Positions 35,609-47,856 are shown, counted from the first letter of the stretch. The stretch: DNA of 64,000 nucleotides from Ctenosaura bakeri (GCA_948474755.1 CAOLHI010000618.1:62001-126000); one strand, 5' to 3'. The notes: a model not told the origin generated them from the letters alone. Made by a program: numbers and translations.

Positions 35609-36064
35609 GGCCATTTCCGCACGGGGCGAGAGAATCACCCCATGCTGCTACTTACTGGATCTTCCGGCTCCCTGGTCCGGTCCAGGCTGCTCTGGAGCAG
35701 TGCGTGGTTGTAGTTCCGCACTGCTCCAGCACCCAAAATGGTGGTTTCCAGTTGGTCGTGGGTCCCAATCAACTGCTGAAGCTCGCCAGCCTAAAGCCCG
35801 CCCTCCGCAGATTGCAGGCTCGCATTGGTGCGAGCCTGTGAATCTGCACCGGAGAGCAGGCACGCAGTGGCGCGCTCCAGGCTTTTGAAAGACCAGGAAA
35901 AGCAGGTCTTTCAAAAGCATACTGGAGGACCACTTGAGGTCATTCTGGAGTGGACTGAGGTGCGGATCCACAATAAGTAGTCCAGACCCAGTCCGCTCCA
36001 AGGTGCAGACGTCCTTCATGGAGGATGCACTGCACCGTTTTTATTACCCCCTGTGGAAATGGTC
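35609..36064 (-). mobile_element. Long Harbinger-like MITE, subfamily B
   Basis: A 456-bp element with ends 'ggccatttccgcacgggg' and 'ccctgtggaaatggtc', flanked by identical TAA (35606-35608 and 36065-36067). A palindrome lies at 35881-35918 inside a second stem ctccag/ctggag. On the minus strand a GTAAGT donor (complement 35650-35655) is 46 bp from the end. The 123-codon minus frame (35648-36019) resembles in translation the frames in the copies at 4729 and 48129, as expected from shared DNA. Confidence 0.85.
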
Positions 36065-36067
36065 TAA

Positions 36068-36894
36068 GTCTCCAGTTTTATACACTTAACTAAGCATAAG
36101 CCTTCTGAATGCAAGAAGACTTTACTTCTCAAGGAAAAGAACATCAGGACTGCATAGCATGCTGCCTATTGCACAGAGAGCTGCTATTTCAAGAAGGCCC
36201 TGTCACTAGTGGCCATTATTTTGATAATGTAGGTACCTGAAGTAGAACCTCAGATTATTATCTCAATGAACAGGTATGTTCAGAATGAAGAAACTGGTCT
36301 TGCAGGTGTACTAGGCATAGGTAGATTTGGAGTTTTGTAAGTATATCTCACTTCAGCCCCCATCATTTCTGGGAATCAAATTAAGACCTTTAAGCACTGG
36401 AATAATACATTTAAAGTGGTTTGTCCTGGTTAACAATGTTCTGCTGTCAGCTGAAATGGATGGTGTTCCAAGGACATCCCATTCTGATAATACAACTTGG
36501 ATCATGATACAAATGTGCAAGATCATTTTTCTCCAGCAATGGATGCCTTTGGCACAACTCTTAATGTTGATGAAAAGCATCTCTGATGATGGGGTAACCC
36601 TTGGGTATCCATGATGAGAGCCAAAGACAGTCATATCCAAGTCACAGATCTATTGCCTTACATCCACGGAGGTGTCTCCCCATCAAAAAATAATCTGAAC
36701 ATTACATGTCTGGATGAGCTCCTGTTAGCCCCAATACCATTACATTGGTGATTTCAGGAGGCTGTTTATTCAGGAATATCCCAGATGAGAGTTCCTGTTC
36801 ACTGTATGTTATGAAAGTGTTTTCTATACAAGTTAAACATTATACACCATAATTTACCTATGAAAGTATCCAGCAGTTACTGGATGGAAAGGTA
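36068..36894. other. No recognisable gene
   Basis: Two antisense frames of 95 codons at 36327-36640 have no domain. Nothing else recognised. Confidence 0.45.
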
Positions 36895-37440
36895 TGATCA
36901 GTCCTTATTTATGTTATGTTATTTTGCTTTGGTTAGACATCATCTGGAATACTGTGTCCAGTTCTGGGCACATCAGTTAAAGAAGGATATTGACAAGCTG
37001 GAACGTGTCCAGAGGAGGGTGACCAAAATGGGGTCTGGAAGCCATGCCCTATGACAAGTGGCTTAGGGAGCTAGATATGTTTAGTCTGCAGAAGGGAAGG
37101 TAAAGAGGGGACATGATAACCATATTTAAATATTTGAAGGGGGGTCATGTCGAGGACTTGTTTTCTGCTGCTCCAGAGACTTAAGACAAGGAGCAATGGA
37201 CTCAAACTACAGGGAATGAGATTCCATCTAAAACCTCAGGAAGAACTTCCTGACAGTCAGAGCTGTTTGGCAGTGGAATATGCTGCCTCGGAGTGTGGTG
37301 GAATCTCCTTCATTGAAGGTTTTTAAGCAGAGGCTTGATGGCCATCTGCTGGGAGTGCTTTGATGTGGATTCTTGCATGGCAAGAGGTTGGACTGGATGG
37401 CCCCTGTGGTCTCTTCCAACTTTATGAGTTTATGACTCTA
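36895..37440 (+). mobile_element. CR1 LINE, 5'-truncated 3' end
   Basis: The plus frame gives '[19 protein letters not shown]' and '[11 protein letters not shown]', the CR1 ORF2 C-terminus, then frameshifts. The 3' untranslated region ends at 'actttatgagtttatgactc' (37420-37439), the CR1 terminal octamer zone. It is the same family as 32452-33425 in the opposite orientation, 4 kb away. Confidence 0.9.
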
Positions 37441-37865
37441 AGTATTTAGTTATTTATTCAAAGCATTTATTTGACAACTTTTGACCTACCAGGGCGCCTG
37501 AGGTGATGCACAATCTATAAAACCACTTTAAAACATTACATAAAAAATTTAAAACACTCCACACTCCTCTTTACAAATGGTTCTAAAATCAGACAAACAG
37601 TTTGAAAAACAGTCAGAGGTGACACCCCTAATTTTAAGATCCAAGGGCCACATGAAGCTATACAGTTTTCACCGTCCCCTGGAAACTCAGAAGGGATAGA
37701 GGCAGGCTAACCTCCCTCAGGAGGGAGTTCCACAGTGGAGGTGCTGCTACAGAGAAAGCCCTGTTGTGTGTACCCATCAGCCTAATCTAAGGGTGTGGTG
37801 GGATACATAACAGGGCCTCAGCTCACAATCTTAGCTTTTGGGCAGGCTCATATGGGAGGATAGTT
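37441..37865 (-). mobile_element. L2-type LINE 3' fragment
   Basis: 'ctccctcaggagggagttcc' (37711-37730) and the A-rich segment 'aaaccactttaaaacattac' are the reverse complement of the L2 ORF2 end and 3' untranslated region. It abuts the CR1 fragment at 37440, tail to tail. Confidence 0.65.
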
Positions 37866-38050
37866 TTTACCCCCCAGCTATACCCTGGCCTCAAATCACT
37901 ATTTGTTTAGAATTTCTTTCTTTTTTAGTTGCAGAATAAAATTATTCTTAAAGAGAATCTGGACAAAAAGAGCTAGCTATAACTTAACATCATTTTGTAT
38001 ACTCTAAACCTCAGAATATACTTATGTTGCCATTTATTGAGATGTTAGTA

Positions 38051-38412
38051 CAGTCAGCCCTCCACATTTGTGGGTTTTACTTTTGCAGATTTGATTATTC
38101 ACCGATTATTTGCTGTCACTTCTGCTGCCCCGCATACCATTTTTAATAGGGACTGCAAACCTCATGAGACTAAGAAACTGCGAACGAGGTTTGTAAGTCC
38201 CTATTAAAAATGGTGTGAGGCAGCAGTGGAGGTGGCAGTAAACCCCACCAACCACCCACTTCTGCCTTGTGAAGGAACCCTCAAAGGAATCCATGGTGGG
38301 TTGAATATGTGATCACACTTTTTTGTGTGTTAAATATGGTTTGGGAGAGCCTATTCTTTTTTCCCCCACTTCCACGGGGGTCCTGTGCCTAGCGAATGTG
38401 GAGGGATGACTG
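38051..38412. mobile_element. Tigger/mariner-like non-autonomous element
   Basis: A 362-bp element with terminal repeats 'cagtcagccctccacatttg' and 'aatgtggagggatgactg', flanked by TA (38049-38050 and 38413-38414), the Tc1/mariner superfamily target. The interior includes a long palindrome: 'accatttttaatagggact' at 38137-38155 pairs with 'agtccctattaaaaatggt' at 38195-38213. No transposase. Confidence 0.9.
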
Positions 38413-38414
38413 TA

Positions 38415-41400
38415 GTCTTTTAAGTACCTACTTTTGAAGCTGTCAATTCCTTAATGAACTCCCTGCTTCTTAGAAACCATACAACAACTCCTTTTTATCT
38501 TTCTTATAAGCCTCTGTATATCTGTTTCCATAAATATTGCCTTCAAGTCAGGTCCAGGCCCTGGGGTGACCAGTTACACATCACCACTAAAGAAGAGGTG
38601 CTTCACTGAAATACTGAAAATAGGGCACAGACAAGTTTCATATGCTGATTATATCTATAGGTGGAAATTTAGATGTATTATATTTAAAATAGTGAAGACT
38701 GTGGCTAGGTGAGCTGTGTGCTTGCCCAGTCTGATATCCTCCTGTTTACGGTTGATAGGCAAAAATGAGGCCTTTGCTTCCGCTTTTTATGATGCATGAT
38801 CTTTAAGACATAATTGGATTAGGCAGCTCTTCATACAGAAGACACCTTCAAACAGAGGACTGTTCCACACTAGTCACCCATAGTCCATGCAGGGGTATCT
38901 GTGACATACCATAGTAATAGGATGAGCTGCTCCTTTCTGCTTGAGTGATGTGCGGTCAGTGCTGTTTTCACAACACTTAAAAGATTGTCCTTGTAGATAG
39001 GGGCCTAAACTGGACAGTCCCCACTAGACTTAGATCCATTGACTCAATGGCTGAATCATCATTCAGTCTAGTCTTGTGTGGACTGCATCTTGGTAAATCC
39101 CATTAATTCAATGGGCCTTCTCATATTGGGACTAGCACTAAGATTCACTCCATGGTCACTTGAACAGGCCCAGTATCATTGGGTAGCTGATAGGGGCCAT
39201 ATATCCAGCAAGGTCCACCATGGATGACAGCTTTGAGTCATTTATTTTTTCTCTCTCAGTCCTGAATGGCTTGATGTCTACCACTTTAATTTCCCACAAT
39301 TCCCACCAGTGTGGTGACTGGTTCTGCTGCTATCAGAGAGTGCTAGTGGGAAGACACTACACTGTTGGTCCATTTTAGCCTGGAGCTGATCCTGGTCCAC
39401 CTTTTCTCCAAGAAATCTAGGCTCTATACCTCCACAATCCTTGTACCAAGATCTTTTGACATGACGAACTCTTCCAGCAATGAATTTGTATTGTGAGAAT
39501 CATGCCTCAACACCCTCCATGACACACTGGGAAGGATGTGTTTTCTATACTGTGCAGGACAGTTTTGATGACAAAATGACCTAGAACTGCTTTAAGAGGA
39601 GCAGATGCTTTATACTGCAGGAAGATAGAGTATAGAAAAAGACTAAGTAAATAGTTAACTTATTACATCTTATAATTCTGATTAAAGAAAAGTTTGCACA
39701 AAAATCTTCAGTTTCCTAACTTCTCAACTTTCTATACTTATCAAATAATTGGCAAAGCCTTCCCCGAATCCTGTTTTCTGCACCCTAGGATTTTCACTGA
39801 CAGTTTTCAAGATACAGGAAATATTATCTACAAATCAATAGGAAAGATCCCTGACACTTGTTCTATCGGACAATCAAAACAGGTGATAGTGGAGCTGTAT
39901 TCATTTATATTCTCCCAAAGTGCACAATACTGACAACTAATGACAAGAGTGTTATCAGAGATTTGCAGGACCTGGTCAATTGGAGAGGACAGTAGCAGCA
40001 ATCAATAGTTTTCTATCATTATAGCAGCACTATTCATAGTACTTGTGTAAAAAGCCTTTCAGCATTTTCATTTACACATCTCTTTGTAGTTGTTTCTGAG
40101 ACTGTACGCAGATAATACTTTTAAAAAGAATTGAAGTTGGGATGATCGAGATGTTTGTTGCTTTTGTTGTTCTAGTGTCAGCCTTGCTCATACAGGCTTT
40201 GCAGGTTTTTTGAGTTACTATTAATCTTCAGAAAACCTCTAGTCAGAGATTATGAGGGCATGTATGCACAGCATGAGAAACTATACTTCCATCTTACCAT
40301 CTCTTGTGCTAATATAGATCGTTGATAACTGTCTTATTTCTTAGGAGGGAAAAAAGTAGCAATCCAAAGATGACATAACAATATATATAACGTGAGACTG
40401 ATATCAAAAATGATATTCCCACTTTGTATTCTCTCTGCCCCTCAGCACAGTCTAAGGAATTTGTCCACCCTTGCTAATAGCACTCATCATGAAGGCAACC
40501 TCACAATGTGGTGACATTGGAACATGGAGAAAGTGAGGACATCACAATGCTGAAGGAGTGAAAGTGAGAAGGATACAACTGAAGGACACAAATGTTTGGA
40601 AGCGTCCCTATGGTTCTGTCTGAAAGAATAGGTACTTCGCACCAAACCACCCCAAGCTTGCAAATGACTTTGCAGAACATGAATCTGTGAATCTGCAGGA
40701 AAAAATTGTTTTAGCACTTTTGAGACTCTCATTGAAATTATCCATTTCACATATCCTGAGACTTGTGGGACAAAGTCTTTCTTGCTCCAGAAACCTACCC
40801 ATTTTGTATGCTTTGGCTGGCATCCTGTTGGTGACGTACTCATGCCTTATCTCACCTTACACCTGTAGGATGTATTTAATTTTGATCACTGAAGAGGCTG
40901 ACACTCCTTTCCTCTCTCCACCAATGACTTAAAGCTTCTGACCGAAGACTCACCATGTAGCTGTGATAGCTGCCCCTCATGGCTGTTCCATTGTTGATGG
41001 CAAGTGGGGAGATTGGAGGACATACCCAAACACAGATCCATTATATCATCTGCTGAGACCTCCACAAGACTGTTGCAGATCTCAATAGAAAATGTCCTTA
41101 ATCTGCATCTGGCTATCAGGATGTAGCCAGACACTCCTTTAATCTCTCCTGCTTTCTATCAGCCATGGAATGGCAGTGACATGGTAAGTCTTGGGGCTGG
41201 TGAACACAGGAATTGTAGCAGAGTTCTGTATGTGGAACTTTTACACTATGTATGAGCATGGAGGATCTCGTCCATATGTGTGCATGAATTCATACATTCA
41301 TATTAAATATGTGAATGGCATGCAGTTGAAAAACAGTGACAGTGAGTCAATGAAATGCATGCATTAGGAGAAGTGCTTAAAGAAATGCATACCTACCAGA

Positions 41401-42021
41401 AAATGAGGACAGGGAATGGGAAGCAATATGAAAGTCAAGATCCTACACATTGTGCTTGCATGGTGCAAATCTTTACTTGTGTAGTTAAATGGTGGTTGTC
41501 TACATCATCCTTCTTCCAGATACCAGCATTGTGAAACCAACTGCATACCTGCAAACGTGAGTGACATTTCTGCAATTCCAGTCAATCAAGTGGCACATAG
41601 GAGACACTAATAATTATGGATCATCCAAGGACAGGCAATGGCATGTGCAACAGGTGTACTTCTGGAACTCCACTTAGGTAACTGTGAACTGAACATGGAA
41701 GCATCACCATGTGTAAAGGGAGTTACATGTAGTCTCACAATCTGATACAAAGAAGGAAACTGGAATGTAGGTCGGATTTTGAGAAACACATTAAAACTGT
41801 GACTGATTGTTCTTTATTTCCATCTCTGAGGCCAATTTGGTGGTGTTGGCCGTAACTTTCTCCTTAAGAAAGGGTTACTGGATTGACTTTGAACCATGGT
41901 TGAAGAAAGTTATGCAAATATTCTCATAGGCTAACAAAAATTATATTTCCACATTGCAGTCTCTCTTGTTCATGAAGGAACTGGATCTTTCAGCCATTAC
42001 AAAACCAGCCCCAAACAGCTT
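38415..42021. other. No recognisable gene
   Basis: The longest stretch without a called repeat in this half. 40480-41200 has slightly higher GC and several overlapping frames of 71-118 codons on both strands, none with a domain. It may be an old, decayed transposon. Confidence 0.35.
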
Positions 42022-42029
42022 GATGTTTA

Positions 42030-42336
42030 CAGTGGCGTACTGAGGCTCAACAGTGCCCAAGGCAAGGGGGAGGAGTGAGTGGTAGAGGGCAGGGGTGGAG
42101 CAAGTGGCAGCAGGCAGGAGCAGGGCGAGTGGTGGGTGGGTGACGTGGGGTGGGGTGGGGTGAGGTAAGCTGCAAGCAGGGAAGGGGCAAGCGCTGGGCA
42201 GGCAGTGGAGGGGTGAGTGGGGGAGGGTGGGGGAGGGGTGATTGGCAGTAGGAGGCAGACGGGATTCCTCTTTTTGTGCCCCCCACATTGGCACCCAGGG
42301 CATGTGTCTCAGCTCCCCACCCTAGATCCACCTCTC
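42030..42336. mobile_element. GC-rich hAT-like element
   Basis: A 307-bp insert flanked by an identical 8-bp duplication GATGTTTA (42022-42029 and 42337-42344). The left end is 'cagtggcgtactgagg'; the right end is a decayed inverted counterpart 'cctagatccacctctc'. The interior is G-rich on the plus strand (42070-42240), giving spurious Pro/Leu-rich minus frames of 120 and 142 codons. It shares termini and a 'gccctggg' block with 20714-20996 in opposite orientation. Confidence 0.8.
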
Positions 42337-42344
42337 GATGTTTA

Positions 42345-44299
42345 TGATGGATATCTATGGATGTGGGTTTGTGTCTGTATGTGTGATGTTTAAACAATAC
42401 CTTGAATTCTAATCCTTGATACAGAATGGAGCTACTGCATAGACCCCCCCCCCTGCAGAACCTGGTTCTACCCATGGTCTATGTCTTGTCTCTTTATTAC
42501 CACTTGCAAGAAAAGTGATTTCTGAAACAAGTATGGCTGATTTTGTTTAAGTGGATAACATATGCTGGTATATTAGGTCATATTTTTTAAAAAGGCATTA
42601 ATGAAAACTAAGCACGTTGATCCATATTTGGGTTTCTTAAGTAGAAAGACTTATTCTTCAAAACTGCTGAACACCTGCTTGCACCTGCTGATAAAACATT
42701 CAGAGTTCTTGATACAGCTTTCCTAATTTAGAGTATACTAGTGGATTTATGGTACTTAACATCGTTCTCCCTTTTCTCCCTGCAGTGAGAAACTATTGTA
42801 TGGATTCTGCACTCAGAATTACCATTAACTTCTGACTTCTTGGATTTAGGCCTAATATTCATTAATTTCTTCAAACATGGCAATAGTAAAGCTTATCTGT
42901 TGAAAACAGGATTGCATTTAATTCTCCAAGGAAGGCTTTCTATAGTATTGCTGGCCTGTGGGGCATCAGTTGAAAACTGAATGGCCACATAATTTGTATT
43001 GTTGAATATTTCAGGTACATATTGAACTCGGGATGTTTATGACTAACTTCAAACCAAGACTCCAGATTTATATATATCTTAAATTAACATTTCACACATC
43101 ACTTATGATGTGAAACTGAAAGGACAAGAAAGCTCTGATTCAGAGAAGGGCACACCCTTATGCATGAACAGTACACAATTGCACAGGAAATGCTGATTGC
43201 CACACCAGTTTCATCTCAATTGCATTTAAATTGCTGTAAAGGGTCACTTAAAAATTGAAAGCAAAGGTACAAATCGATGTTCCTTCCTCCCTGATCACTA
43301 CTGCTGTGCCCTTTCCATCCTTACTCCTAGTTTCCATTTTGTGTTTCCAGGGAGCAAAGATGACCTGTCTTTCATCTCTCCAGGCGCATTTCCACAGCAT
43401 GTCTCTCCAAACCACTTTAGATGTTGCATTCACTGTGAGCACCTGCATCCCAGTGACATGTTTCCAATTCCTGCTCTATCTTGAGTCCACCATAAGAATC
43501 TTGATCACCATGCAATATTTCCCCCCAGCTTGCTCACTAGCCATCATTGAAATAGATCACAGGCCTGGAAAACTGGTGCACCCAAGGGAAAGGGTTTCTG
43601 TCATGAAACTGAGCAAATGATATGGGGGTGAAGACAGGAAAGAGATGGACATGCAAATGCCAATCTCTATGATCATGGTGATGTTGCAGGCATTTTCTAA
43701 GTTTGCTTCCCACTGATGTGGTAAACCTGCAACTCAGCTGTACTAATTTAACCCAAAGGAAGGGATTTGTAACTGAATATTTGCCCATGGCAAAATTACC
43801 TTCCACTAACTCTAGATGACAAACGGTTCTGGCCCAGTCTTCTCTCTAACTTGCTACTTTTGGATGTGAAAGGATTTCTTTACTGTATGGAGGAACATTT
43901 CATTCATATCAGTCAGGCTTTGTCCGTTAGCTGAACTGGTAATACCCATAAAGAGGTTGGTTACCATCTCAGTGAGAAGTAAGTTTCAGATTAAAGTTGT
44001 GGCTGCCAGTGGTCCCAAGTTATTCAAGATATTGAGCCCTATCTCCAAATTAGGTTCAGCACCTCTTTTAAAGTTTGAACTAAAGCCCAGAATGGATTCA
44101 CCAGCCCACTGACACTGGAACTACTCAGTATTACTGGATTAAAGAGAGGCCATGGAGGCAGAGGTGTGCTAGGGCATTCAGAATCGCTGTTCTTTTCTTC
44201 CCAGTTTGTATCTTTAAAACATCTGCAAGCTAGGAGACAGCAAGATATTTTCAGATGCTGAGATGTCTAAGCCCTATATTTGTTCATACAACATTCTTT
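42345..44299. other. No recognisable gene
   Basis: The 121-codon plus frame at 43255-43620 has ordinary composition and no domain I can name; splice signals are not convincing. Otherwise featureless. Confidence 0.35.
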
Positions 44300-44870
44300 A
44301 ATTTAAGTCATTATCTATTTACTACTTCTTCTCCTTCTCCTACCTCTTCTCATGTTGGACCAACATTATGTGATTTCTATTAAAATAACGCACACATATT
44401 GACTGCTGGATGATTTGACAATTTTGTGTTGTGCCTCTAAATTAAGGATTAGTTAAATAATGCATAGCCAATATGTTGCAATTTAAGCTCTTAACTGAGT
44501 AATTTGATATTATTTGGCACTGTTTTGAATCAGCGCTTGTATGTCCTCCCTAATCCTTTATGGAGTTGAATTCAAAGATAAATGTGAATGCCGTGGTCAC
44601 AAACTGCAGCTATCTCCTTTAAAATTCCTTTATCATATTGACAGAAAAATACACATCTCAATTGATTGTAATTAACTTTGTCACTCTACAATTAGCTAGC
44701 TTGAGCAGCTGTATTAATAAATCCCATAAGCTAACAAGATTTGACAATTCGTGTGTGACTGATACTACAGCGCAAAGTTGCCTAACAAAAAGAACATTTT
44801 GCACTTTCATTGACAAGTACAAATTCTGGTGTTTTGCAGGTTGTGTCTTGGCTTAAACAAAAGTTGTTGT
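44300..44870. promoter_or_regulatory. Candidate conserved non-coding element
   Basis: A 570-bp repeat-free AT-rich block, dense in homeodomain-type cores: 'gtaattaactttg', 'acaattagctagc' and 'attaataaatcc'. This texture is typical of deeply conserved vertebrate enhancers in gene deserts. Repeats are absent from 42.4 to 46.6 kb, unlike the rest of the window. No alignment was possible, so the function is inferred. Confidence 0.35.
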
Positions 44871-45529
44871 TTTTTTTTAAAAAAATTACAATTGTCCTAG
44901 TATTAATGATTGTTGAAGAGTTTGTCTTCCTGGCCTGAAAGGTAAAGTCAAGAGGTGTTCCTTATATGAATCCCAAGAGCAAACAGGACACACAGTAGAC
45001 ATATACACCCTTACCATGCTTTAGACCATTGTAGAGAGGGGATCAGCTGTGTTATTTAAACTTGCTACTTTTTTGCACTGTCCCATTTCCTTTTTTTCCA
45101 CAGCCTGTCCACTCTAACTGGAAGACTCATATGTAAGACAAAAGTGGGGAACCTTTTTCAGTCCGGAGGCTGTAGTCAAATTTGGGAACAGTCTTGGGAG
45201 CTATATTCAAGCAATGGGCAATGCTTAGTGCATGGCAACAGGGCCAAAGCTGACTTGAGTCACCTTGAGCTTTGGCATAAATACAGTTGCCAGTCCCGAC
45301 TAGGGTAGACCACTTAATGAATGAAACTTACACAAGTGTTGAGTTACCAACTTCCTACTGATTCAATGGGTTGACACCACTTGGAATTATCAGTTAGATT
45401 TTGCCTTGTATGTTGTACAACTACTTATGCAAGAAAAGTTGATATCTTTGGATAGAAAAATGTTTTGATGTTATGATACAGTGATTTATGAATATGCCTT
45501 ATTGCTTTGATTTTCTTTTGGGAGATGAT

Positions 45530-45780
45530 ATTTTACATTAATGTGCCAAAAGGCCAACATCTAATAGCTTCCTCAGCTGAAAAGAGAGAGACATTAACAG
45601 GTCTTGTAATCAGGCTGCCATTAATCCTTTCTAATGGCAGCAGAGAGATGATGCTTGAAGCATTCTAGCAGGGGAGATGATCATTCAGGTGCACACATCT
45701 GTGAAGAATGTCTCTCAGTGAGCACGGCTGATGCTAAGGGAATTAGCTGTGTACAATATGAAGAAAGGTAATCAGTTTTG
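45530..45780. promoter_or_regulatory. Candidate conserved element with perfect palindrome
   Basis: Repeat-free block containing a perfect inverted repeat: GCTGCCATTA (45614-45623) and TAATGGCAGC (45632-45641) around an 8-nt spacer. Each arm holds a TAAT homeodomain core. It could be a paired protein-binding site or a short hairpin. Confidence 0.3.
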
Positions 45781-46679
45781 CACCAGATCCCTACGGCCTT
45801 CACATTTCATTTGACAGACATCTTTTCCATCAGCACAGTCAGTTCATTGGAATCTTTCCAGAACAAAACCCAGCAAAAAACAGAGCCCTATGATAAGAAC
45901 ACAGAGGGTTGGCCCAGATTCAGCGTCCATGAATTAAATTCCACTGTGTGCTCTAGTTGATGGGAAAAGGGCGGGACATCAATGTCCCCATTTCTGCCCT
46001 CTTTTGCTTAGACACCAGCACCCTGCCAGTGGCTGTTCTGGGCTTCCTGGTCAGAGGGGTCATGAATTTACTCTGATTTTAGTGTAAATGAGCAATCCAA
46101 AGTGTTGAATCCTATCCTCAAAATAGCACCATGGATTATTCCTTTAAAGTTCATACTAAAACTCAGCACATTCACTGCTCTATTATCATGAAAGCTGCCA
46201 GTTGCCGTTGTGTGATCTTCCTTATCATTCTGGAGGGCTCAGAACAGATTTTCAGGGGCATAGGGAGATACAAGAGAGCCAGTGAAGGGAGGTGGCTGAT
46301 TTTATTATGTTATTTTTCATTTTTTTAAAAAACAGTTTTAATTTTTTCTTATTTCTATTTGTGCAAATCTAGGGCTTATTGGTGGACTAGCAAATTTAAG
46401 ACATAGGACTGTCAGACTTTGGAATATTTTTCATAAAATTATTGGATGTGGACCAGTGTGTAGGAAACTTGGTGTAAATTAAATTTGAAGAATTATGAGC
46501 ACTACCAGTGAAACTTTTGTTTCATTCATATCATAATCAAAGCCATCAACATCTACATAAGCAAAATCATCAACATCAAAGTCATCAAGTTACCTGGGTA
46601 ACACAGATAAATTTCTTAGTAGATACATAATGTCCCACTGAACAATAGTAGAAGCCATCAGAAAAAGTATGAGTACTCG

Positions 46680-46712
<33 letters not shown>

Positions 46713-46885
46713 TTGTGCCTTCAAGTTGTTTCTGACTTAAGGCAACGCTGAAGTGACCCTATCATGGGGTTTTCGGGGGCAGAGAGTGTGTAATGCATCC
46801 AAGGTCACCCAGTGGGTTTCCATGGCTGAGCAGAGAATCAAACCAGGGTCATAGTCCAAGGCTCAAACCACTACACCACCCTAGA
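46680..46885 (-). repeat. Sauria-type SINE with (TTG)n end
   Basis: (GTT)n at 46680-46711, tail 'gccttcaagttgtttctgac', body 'ccaaggtcacccagtggg', and tRNA head complement ending 'aaccactacaccacc'. Internal deletion of the 'gttcagagg' section. Confidence 0.85.
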
Positions 46886-47073
46886 TCTATGACTAGTCAT
46901 TGCTAGCGATATTTTAGGTGCCACATAGCATGTACGGGTGACCTTTAGCCACTTTCTATACAGCATTCACATGCTAGTAGGGATAGAATAATATTTCCTA
47001 GTAAGACATTCATTCCAATGCTTAGAAATTGTGATTTTGCCTCAAGATAAGTGCTTCCTTGAAGAAAGATACA

Positions 47074-47202
47074 AGCTATTTCCGCACTAGACTGTTATAG
47101 CACCCTGATTCCACTTTCAACATCCTATGGAATCCTGGGGTTTGCAGATGGCCCCTCCCGAAAGTGCAAACCCCGCTATAACAGTCTAGTAAGGAAATGG
47201 TC
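47074..47202. mobile_element. Short Harbinger-like MITE
   Basis: A 129-bp palindromic element with ends 'agctatttccgcactagac' and 'gtctagtaaggaaatggtc'. TTA follows the right end; the left flank has decayed. The arms extend inward for about 30 bp ('actgttatagc' with 'gctataacagt'). Confidence 0.75.
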
Positions 47203-47654
47203 TTAGGCAGAATGTTGTTTTATCCATGAAATTATTATTCATTGTCTAATTAACTGTGGTTCTATTTTCAATCCCAAATCAGTAGGCTTGTACATTTATA
47301 CCATTTATTGTGCACGAGAAGAGGTTCTACTTTTGGTGCCAGTGTTACTTTATATACAGAAGGATCCAGCTTCTCTCTCTGGTATCTCCAGTTAAGGCAA
47401 AAAAAAAAAAAAAGTCTATCTGAAAGCCAGGCAGCCTCTGCTAGTCACAGTGTGGATAATACTGAGCCAGATACACCAACAGTCAGGTTGAATATGTTTC
47501 TGCCTGGGTGGAAAACAGCAGAACATATAGAAAGAGAAATAAACTGTCTCACAGTTCTGCAAGAGGGAAGAGGGAAACAACATATTTCAGGGTATGGATT
47601 AAAGCAGCTTCTGCCCCTCAGCCTCTATACTGTTTGCTGCTTGGCATAATCTTA

Positions 47655-47856
47655 CACCATTTCCACACTACAGTGTTAAAGTGCTGTTATTCCATTATCA
47701 ACCTCCTATGGAATTCTGGGGTTTCTAGTTTAGGGAAGGGCACTTCGAATTCTCAGCCAAAGAGCTTTTTGGTCTCAGTAAACTACAAATCCCAGAATTC
47801 CACAGGGCGTTGAAAGTGCAATAGCAGCACTTTAACACTGTAGTGCGGAAATGGCC
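47655..47856. mobile_element. Short Harbinger-like MITE, full length
   Basis: A 202-bp palindrome with ends 'caccatttccacactacagt' and 'actgtagtgcggaaatggcc', flanked by identical TTA (47652-47654 and 47857-47859). The inner arms 'ctatggaattctggggttt' and 'aaatcccagaattccacag' also pair. This is the best-preserved short copy and sets the target duplication for the family. Confidence 0.9.

Noticed and set aside
35648..36019. 123-codon minus frame with similar peptides at 4864-5263 and 48277-48576, suggesting a conserved small gene family
   Set aside because: The similarity follows from shared MITE DNA; frames differ in start, stop and phase and are open on both strands.
41941..42475. Pro/Leu-rich frames of 120 and 142 codons
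   Set aside because: They come from the G-rich interior of the hAT-like element at 42030-42336.
45140..45260. hAT-like end 'gtggggaacctttttcagtc'
   Set aside because: No matching second end or target duplication could be found.
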